Made by a program: the position numbers and the translations under genes. From NCBI GenBank assembly GCA_964402115.1, contig CAYOBW010000074.1, positions 1 to 26,974 of the forward strand: DNA of 26,974 nt. Reading direction: 5' to 3'. Position 1 is the stretch's first letter, and every line of letters starts with the position of its first letter. The DNA comes from CAYOBW01 sp964402115 (GTDB taxonomy: Bacteria; Verrucomicrobiota; Kiritimatiellia; UBA8416; CAYOBW01). The notes beneath the pieces were generated by a model. The model worked only from the letters and a program-made list of their open reading frames with translations. It did not search any database and was not told where the DNA came from. Positions 22,689 through 26,974 of this stretch are shown piece by piece.

Positions 22689-24233
22689 TCAGAGAATGGG
22701 TGAGAGGAGATAGCAGAGGTTCTCCACGACGCGGTGGGCGGTGGGTCGCACCTGCCACGCCGCCAGGCTCAGGCGTTCGCTCAGCGCCTCGTCTTCGAGG
22801 ACGATGGCCTTGAGCTGGTTGACGAAGGTTTCGTCGTGTACGACCAGGTTGGTCTCGTAGTTCAGCCGCAGGCTGCGGATGTCCAGGTTGGCCGTGCCGA
22901 CCACCGCGACCGTGTCATCCACGAGCAGCGCCTTGGCGTGCATGAAGGGGGGCTTGCGCTGGAAGATCTGCACGCCCGCGGTCAGCAGCTCCTCGTACAG
23001 CGCGCGGCCGGCCAGCCCGGCATAGAGGTGGTTGTTGCGGGCCGGCACGATCAGCCGCACGTCCACCCCCCGCAGCGCAGCGATGCGCAGGGCCTTGGTG
23101 ATTTCGCGCGGCGGCACGAAGTAGGGGGTCACGGCGAGTATTTGCCGACGGGCCGCGGTCAGCGTCATGAGCAGGACGTCGGTCAGCAAGTCGGGTTCCT
23201 CGGAGGGGCCGCTGTTGACGACGCGGCCCATCGCCGTGCCCTCCGCCGGCATGGGCGGAAAGTAATCCGCGCGCAGGAGCAGGTCGGGATCCTCGTCGGT
23301 CATGAAGTACCAGTCGCTCATGAACGTGTACTGCAGCTCGTGGACGAGGGGTCCGCGCACCTCGAAGTGGTAGTCGCGGATGGCCGGCGCGCCGGGGGTG
23401 GAGAGGTTGTCGGCGTGCAGGTTGATGCCTCCGCAGAAGGCCTGGCGGCCGTCCACGATGAGCGCCTTGCGGTGGTTCCGCAGGTTGATCTGGAACTGCC
23501 GCTTCAGCGGATTCGCCTGGGTCCAGCCGGCGATCTGGAAATTGGGGTGGGGCGGGTGGCGCCGGAACAGGCCGCCCCACAGGGCAAAGGTCGAGCCGAA
23601 GCGGTCATACAACACGCGCACCTGCACGCCCTCGCGGGCGCGGGCGTGCAGGAGGGCCACGCACTCGCGACCGACGCGGTCGTTGCCGAAAATGAAGGAC
23701 TGGAGGTGAATGTGGTGCCGGGCCGCGCGGATGGCCTCCAGCATGGCCGGAAACGCCTCGTCGCCATTGACGAGTGCGCGCAGGGCGTTGCCGCCGAGGA
23801 GCGGGTGGTCGGGCAGCAGCCCGTGCATGGCCCGGGTCAGGTCGAGCCCCATGCCGGGTGGCGGTTCGCAGGCAACGGCTTCGCGGACGGCGCGCCAGTA
23901 GGCGAGGGGCAGGGCCTCGTCCTCGCGTGCGCGCCGCACGGTGAGCAACTGCTCGTGCTTGACGCGGCGGCGGAAGCCCTTGTCCTGCACGCGGTCCAGC
24001 CCGAACGCGAGATAGAGCAGGGGGCCGATGACCGGCACGCCCCAGGCGACGAACAGCCACAGCAGGGTGGAGGCGGGTTCGCGGCGGTTGCGCAGGCAGT
24101 GCCAGCTGATCAGCGCGACCGCCAGCAGGTGCAGGACGGAGGCGCAGCCCAGCCAGGGCCAGGGCGTCGTCTTGCAGGCCAGCGCGTCCAGCCAGGACGG
24201 CGACGCCTCCAATCCCATGATGGCGAAGCTCAT
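22689..24233 (-). CDS. cls: Cardiolipin synthase (phospholipase D family)
   Basis: Joins two phosphatidylglycerols into cardiolipin at the inner membrane. It has 514 residues, close to the usual 480-510. Two N-terminal membrane helices (~30-46 and ~55-78) precede two phospholipase-D repeats. The HKD motifs are NHRKALIVDGRQAFCGGINL (first) and MHAKALLVDDTVAVVGTANLD (second), both with intact His, Lys and Asp. Further landmarks are HLQSFIFGND and LAVTPYFVPP. There is no ribosome site; TTGCCC (24268-24263), 17 bp and TTTACT (24245-24240) end 6 nt before the ATG, predicting a leaderless mRNA. ATG 24218 is an alternative start. Confidence 0.93.
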   Translation of the reverse strand: MSFAIMGLEASPSWLDALACKTTPWPWLGCASVLHLLAVALISWHCLRNRREPASTLLWLFVAWGVPVIGPLLYLAFGLDRVQDKGFRRRVKHEQLLTVRRAREDEALPLAYWRAVREAVACEPPPGMGLDLTRAMHGLLPDHPLLGGNALRALVNGDEAFPAMLEAIRAARHHIHLQSFIFGNDRVGRECVALLHARAREGVQVRVLYDRFGSTFALWGGLFRRHPPHPNFQIAGWTQANPLKRQFQINLRNHRKALIVDGRQAFCGGINLHADNLSTPGAPAIRDYHFEVRGPLVHELQYTFMSDWYFMTDEDPDLLLRADYFPPMPAEGTAMGRVVNSGPSEEPDLLTDVLLMTLTAARRQILAVTPYFVPPREITKALRIAALRGVDVRLIVPARNNHLYAGLAGRALYEELLTAGVQIFQRKPPFMHAKALLVDDTVAVVGTANLDIRSLRLNYETNLVVHDETFVNQLKAIVLEDEALSERLSLAAWQVRPTAHRVVENLCYLLSPIL

Positions 24234-24239
24234 GGCGTG

Positions 24240-24268
24240 AGTAAACCCCGCGTCCCCGGCGGGGGCAA
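24240..24268 (-). promoter_or_regulatory. Promoter of cardiolipin synthase
   Basis: Minus-strand TTGCCC (24268-24263), 17-bp spacer, TTTACT (24245-24240), then 6 nt to the ATG at 24233. Each box matches the consensus in four of six positions. Confidence 0.4.
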
Positions 24269-24404
24269 GCAGAAACGCGCGCCCGTCCCGCGCCGGACCT
24301 CGACCGGCTCACGGCATCACCGTGATGCGCATCTGTCTTGGCCGCAGCCAGCGTCACGACCGTGACAACGACACCCCCCCGCGGGTCTGAGATCCGCGCG
24401 CGGC

Positions 24405-24432
24405 TTGACTTGTGTCCGTTTTCGGGTAGTGT
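24405..24432 (+). promoter_or_regulatory. Promoter of tRNA-Val
   Basis: TTGACT (24405-24410), 16-bp spacer, TAGTGT (24427-24432), followed by a GC-rich discriminator. The tRNA begins 19 bp after the -10 box. Spacing and boxes resemble those of the aroK promoter. Confidence 0.55.
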
Positions 24433-24451
24433 CCCGCCTCGTCAGTTCGTC

Positions 24452-24527
24452 GGGCGCTTAGCTCAGTTGGTAGAGCGTCACGTTTACACCGTGAATGCCA
24501 CAGGTTCGAGTCCTGTAGCGCCCACCA
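24452..24527 (+). tRNA. tRNA-Val (anticodon TAC)
   Basis: Acceptor GGGCGCT (24452-24458) pairs perfectly with AGCGCCC (24517-24523). D stem is GCTC/GAGC. Anticodon stem is TCACG/CGTGA with loop TTTACAC and anticodon TAC at 24485-24487. T arm contains GGTTCGAGTCC. Discriminator A (24524) and encoded CCA (24525-24527). Confidence 0.97.
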
Positions 24528-24973
24528 CCGAAATCAGGCACAAATCACCCGATATTCTTAGGAAAGTCTGTGTTTTATCGTTTGCGGCATCCCCGGTGCT
24601 TCCACGTGCAACAAGGCGATTCCAAGAGACACAAAGCACCCACAAAAGCACCCACAGCACCCACGGAACCCGCCCGACGGACAGAGTGGACAGGCTGAAC
24701 AGCCACCTTTCGCGCGCGTGAGTGCTCGTTGTGGGTGCGTGTGGGTGCTCATGTCCGGACGGCTGCACCGGCGGGTGGACGGCTGGCCACTGGATGCCGC
24801 ATATCGCTTGCGACCATATTCATGTAAGAGTAGGTTGTCGATCGCTCCCGGACGGGTTCGTTGTCGCCGGGGTGTAGAGAAGAGCGGAAAGTGGCAGTTT
24901 GCGGTCTTCGCGACATCCCGCCGTGTAGTGAGGTCGGTGGCAGGACAGTGGACCAGAGGAAGGCAACAAGCGC
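24528..24973. other. Gene-free stretch after tRNA-Val with short repeats
   Basis: 446 bp without a convincing gene. It holds three near-identical 10-mers AGCACCCAC(A/G) at 24635-24644, 24647-24656 and 24656-24665, and the inverted copy TGTGGGTGCT at 24740-24749. Several open frames cross it, but none has a ribosome site or protein-like composition. I found no duplicate of the tRNA 3' end here, so integration at the tRNA is not supported. The last ~20 bases carry AGAGGAAGG, the ribosome site of the next gene. Confidence 0.6.
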
Positions 24974-26089
24974 ATGAAGAGGAAAGGCGGCGGTATGCAG
25001 AGACGGTGGATGGGCCTTGGGATGGCGGTCGTGGTATGCGTGGCGGGCGGGGCGTACGGGGGGAGCCTGGATTCCCCGGCGGCACCCACCGAACCGGGCA
25101 GTGCGATGTACCGTCTGGAGGATATCTACAACCGTCTGGACACGGGTGTGCCGGGCGTACAGAGCGTGTTTGCGGAGCCAGTAGCGGGACCGACGGCCGG
25201 TACGGGCCGCACGCTGAACGAGGTCATGGCCAAGGCCCCGGCCACGAACGTCAACGCTGCCGTCGCCGCCGAGGTGCTCAGCGGCAGGGTGTTCTGGGGT
25301 CTTGCGCTTGGCGTGTGGGGGCAACAGGCCGGCAGCATGCCGAACCGCGGAGCGGTCACCGTCACGCCCGGCACCATGCAGCAGGCCATTCAACAGGGCT
25401 ATCACAACGGTTCGGGTACAGTTGAGGGTGATACCGCTCTGATTACGGGCAACATCAAGGCCGGGACGACGATCTTCGGCGTGGCCGGTAAGACCGAGGT
25501 AGTGGACACGACGACGGGTACGGGTGCTGCTACGGGAGACATTGTTGCGGGCAAGATCGCTTTCGTGAACGGAGCAACGGTGTCGGGCACGGCCAAGCCT
25601 GCACCGGTGGCCAAGACGGGACAGACGACTTCGTATGCAGCCGGCGACGACGGGGCTCTGCAAAAGGGCGTGGCGTGGCCGAATCCGCGGTTCACGGACA
25701 ATGGGAACGGCACGGTGACGGACAATCTGACGGGATTGATTTGGCTGAAGAACGTGAACGCGTTTGGGGCGCGGAACTGGGCCACGGCGTTGACCGACTG
25801 TGCCACGCTGAACAGCGGCGAGGTCGGGCTGAGCGACGAGTCGGCCGAGGGCGACTGGCGGTTGCCGAACGTGCAGGAACTGCAGAGCCTAATCGACTAC
25901 GGCCGTTTCAATCCCGCGCTGCCTTCAGGGCATCCGTTCACGGGCTTCCAGTCTTACTTCTACTGGTCGTCCTCTACGGTCTCGGTCAGTACGAACGACG
26001 CGTGGTTCGTGTACCTGTACGTCGGCAACGTAGGCAACGGCACTAAGGAGGCCATGCACTCCGTGTGGCCCGTCCGCGGCGGGCAATGA
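24974..26089 (+). CDS. Secreted DUF1566 (Lcl C-terminal) protein with tail-fibre-like repeats; possible DGR target
   Basis: 371 residues. A basic start and hydrophobic segment (~12-29) form a signal peptide. The middle resembles phage tail-fibre repeats: SMPNRGAVTVTPGTMQQ and GYHNGSGTVEGDTAL (~121-155), then GNIKAGTTIFGVAGKT and GDIVAGKIAFVNGATVSGT (~159-206). The C-terminus (~238-371) is a DUF1566/Lcl domain of C-type-lectin-like fold: RFTDNGNGTVTDNLTGLIW, GDWRLPNVQELQSLIDYGR, YFYWSSST, AWFVYLYVGNV and the terminal VWPVRGGQ. Such domains are surface adhesins and known targets of diversity-generating retroelements. AGAGGAAGG precedes ATG 24974; ATG 24995 with AGGAAAGG is a close rival. Hairpins follow downstream. 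The ligand is unknown. Confidence 0.85.
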   Translation: MKRKGGGMQRRWMGLGMAVVVCVAGGAYGGSLDSPAAPTEPGSAMYRLEDIYNRLDTGVPGVQSVFAEPVAGPTAGTGRTLNEVMAKAPATNVNAAVAAEVLSGRVFWGLALGVWGQQAGSMPNRGAVTVTPGTMQQAIQQGYHNGSGTVEGDTALITGNIKAGTTIFGVAGKTEVVDTTTGTGAATGDIVAGKIAFVNGATVSGTAKPAPVAKTGQTTSYAAGDDGALQKGVAWPNPRFTDNGNGTVTDNLTGLIWLKNVNAFGARNWATALTDCATLNSGEVGLSDESAEGDWRLPNVQELQSLIDYGRFNPALPSGHPFTGFQSYFYWSSSTVSVSTNDAWFVYLYVGNVGNGTKEAMHSVWPVRGGQ

Positions 26090-26140
26090 AGATGATTTGG
26101 TGCTTTGTCGACTGGGGTGCTTTGACTCTTTCGAGGGGGT

Positions 26141-26175
26141 GCAGGGGAAGACTTCCCCCTGCTCGCGAAGCGAGC
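26141..26175 (+). repeat. Two abutting hairpins downstream of the DUF1566 gene
   Basis: First stem: GCAGGGGAA (26141-26149) pairs with TTCCCCCTGC (26153-26162) around a GAC loop, with one bulged C. Second: GCTCGC (26161-26166), loop GAA, GCGAGC (26170-26175), perfect; the two share two bases. They start about 50 bp after the stop. They could terminate transcription, although no T-tract follows, or form the stem-loop found after variable repeats of retroelement targets. Confidence 0.55.
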
Positions 26176-26286
26176 GGCGAGGCTGAGCCGAGCTGCGGGG
26201 AGGAAAGGGTAAGCCGGCTCGCCGGTGACTCGCCCTTCTCCAGGTGGTGATGCGAAGCGGATCAGGTGTGAGCAAGGAGGATGCAC

Positions 26287-26829
26287 ATGAAGAGGCAGGG
26301 GCAAACCGATCGGGGAGTGAAGCTCGCATTGCTGGCGGCGGCTGCTGCTGCGGTCTGTGTTGCCGCCGTCGCTGCCAACATCGACCCCGCCGACAAGTCG
26401 GCCTGGTCGTCTCTTGCCGGCTGGCAGAACTGGGCACCAGCGCACGGTGGTGGGGTCACGGCGGTGAAGAACGGCGCAAGCGGCTACCTCAGCGGGTACG
26501 TGTGGGCAGAGAACGTCGGATGGATCAAGCTCGGCAGCGGTACCGGTCCCTACGCTAACACCGGCGCTACGGACTGGGGGGTGAACATGGACGCCAGCGG
26601 GAACCTGTCCGGCTACGCCTGGAGCAGCCACTGCGGGTGGGTCAACTTCCATCCGACTCACGGTCAGGTGACCGTCAACACCGGCACCGGCCGCTTTGCC
26701 GGCTACGCCTGGGGCGAGAACATCGGCTGGATTCGCTTCCAGAACGCCGCGCCGGCCTACAATGTCCGCACGATCACTTTTGACTCGGGACCCACCCAAC
26801 CCAGGGGCACGACATTCATGTTCCATTGA
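26287..26829 (+). CDS. Secreted GYAW-repeat protein
   Basis: 180 residues from ATG 26287. AAGGAGG (26274-26280) stands 6 bases before it and directly abuts the alternative ATG 26281. A signal peptide (LALLAAAAAAVCVAAVAA) ends near residue 30. The mature part carries three copies of a unit of about 35 residues with the core GY(V/A)W-x-x-x-x-GW(I/V): GYVWAENVGWI (70-80), GYAWSSHCGWV (109-119) and GYAWGENIGWI (139-149). The units are joined by Gly/Thr/Asn-rich loops with SGNLSGY or TGRFAGY. I know such repeats from exported proteins of environmental bacteria, without an assigned function. It lies 197 bp after the DUF1566 gene on the same strand; both begin MKR(K/Q)G. Probably a surface or extracellular protein. 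Confidence 0.8.
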   Translation: MKRQGQTDRGVKLALLAAAAAAVCVAAVAANIDPADKSAWSSLAGWQNWAPAHGGGVTAVKNGASGYLSGYVWAENVGWIKLGSGTGPYANTGATDWGVNMDASGNLSGYAWSSHCGWVNFHPTHGQVTVNTGTGRFAGYAWGENIGWIRFQNAAPAYNVRTITFDSGPTQPRGTTFMFH

Positions 26830-26948
26830 GGGGAAGGGCCGGGAGACGGACACACGCGATCGGGATACCAGGTCGGGCAGCTCTTGAGGGGCCGGCAACC
26901 ACGGCCGTCTAGTCGTACGTGTCTCACGGGTTGACCCACGGATGTCAC

Positions 26949-26972
26949 GCCCCGGCAAGGCGTTGCCGTGGC
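26949..26972 (+). terminator. Hairpin at the window end
   Basis: CGGCAA (26953-26958), loop GGCG, TTGCCG (26963-26968), extended by GCC/GGC outside a single mismatch. It is 120 bp after the GYAW-repeat gene. What follows is cut off, so the terminator call is provisional. The remaining 26830-26948 shows no gene. Confidence 0.35.
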
Positions 26973-26974
26973 TC

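Noticed and set aside
24484..24768. Minus-strand frame ending VGATGLEPVAFTV
   Set aside because: This is the familiar translation of the antisense of a tRNA, not a gene.
24452..24973. Integration of a mobile island at tRNA-Val
   Set aside because: No integrase gene and no repeat of the tRNA 3' end were seen within the window.
26942..26974. A possible gene start, MSRPGKALPW, running off the window end
   Set aside because: It has no ribosome site, overlaps a hairpin, and only 11 codons are visible.

Overview
The window is about 27 kb of GC-rich chromosomal DNA with dense, short-gapped operons on both strands. I infer a Gram-negative bacterium, probably of the Verrucomicrobiota/Kiritimatiellota/Lentisphaerota group. 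The clues are periplasmic signal peptides, a ThuA-like protein, a DUF1566 protein, GYAW-repeat proteins and a tiny basic MGQQLRPR protein. No rRNA or other phylogenetic marker is present, so this placement is tentative. TGA is an ordinary stop codon here.

Layout. (1) 1-6081, minus strand: a complete yejA-yejB-yejE set plus most of yejF, an ABC importer for peptides or microcin-C-like compounds, with a consensus promoter at 6112-6141. (2) 6082-6467: divergent intergenic region with a strongly G-rich tract. (3) 6468-8973, plus: phosphomannomutase/phosphoglucomutase overlapping galactokinase, a sugar-phosphate operon. (4) 9036-9518, plus: a 35-residue basic protein, tRNA-Cys(GCA) and a Cys-rich FmdB-type zinc ribbon. 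(5) 9344-10998, minus: aroK-queG, with queG running 175 bp into the convergent zinc-ribbon gene. (6) 11000-12308: a palindromic REP-like element, then an exported beta-propeller protein behind a perfect leader hairpin. (7) 12374-19396, minus: a probable six-gene operon thuA-like, ROK kinase, Ppx/GppA-HD, ppk, CHAD, sixA. This is a polyphosphate module: synthesis (Ppk), a Ppx-family protein with altered catalytic motifs, a polyphosphate-binding CHAD protein, a histidine-phosphate phosphatase and a sugar kinase. (8) 19447-21247, plus: EamA transporter and an exported alpha/beta-hydrolase. (9) 21307-24233, minus: cardiolipin synthase, then a secreted domain and a seven-helix membrane domain in the same frame, separated only by one TGA. 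(10) 24452-24527: tRNA-Val(TAC). (11) 24528-26974: an accessory-looking tail with a DUF1566 (Lcl/C-type-lectin-like) protein, hairpins and a GYAW-repeat exported protein.

The most interesting points are three. First, the in-frame TGA at 22111-22113 is followed after 12 nt by a perfect 8-bp hairpin with a GUG loop, at the spacing of a bacterial SECIS, so a new selenoprotein is possible. Second, the DUF1566 C-terminus and its downstream hairpins resemble a diversity-generating-retroelement target. Third, several genes without a Shine-Dalgarno sequence have a -10 box 6-7 nt before the start codon, which implies leaderless transcripts.
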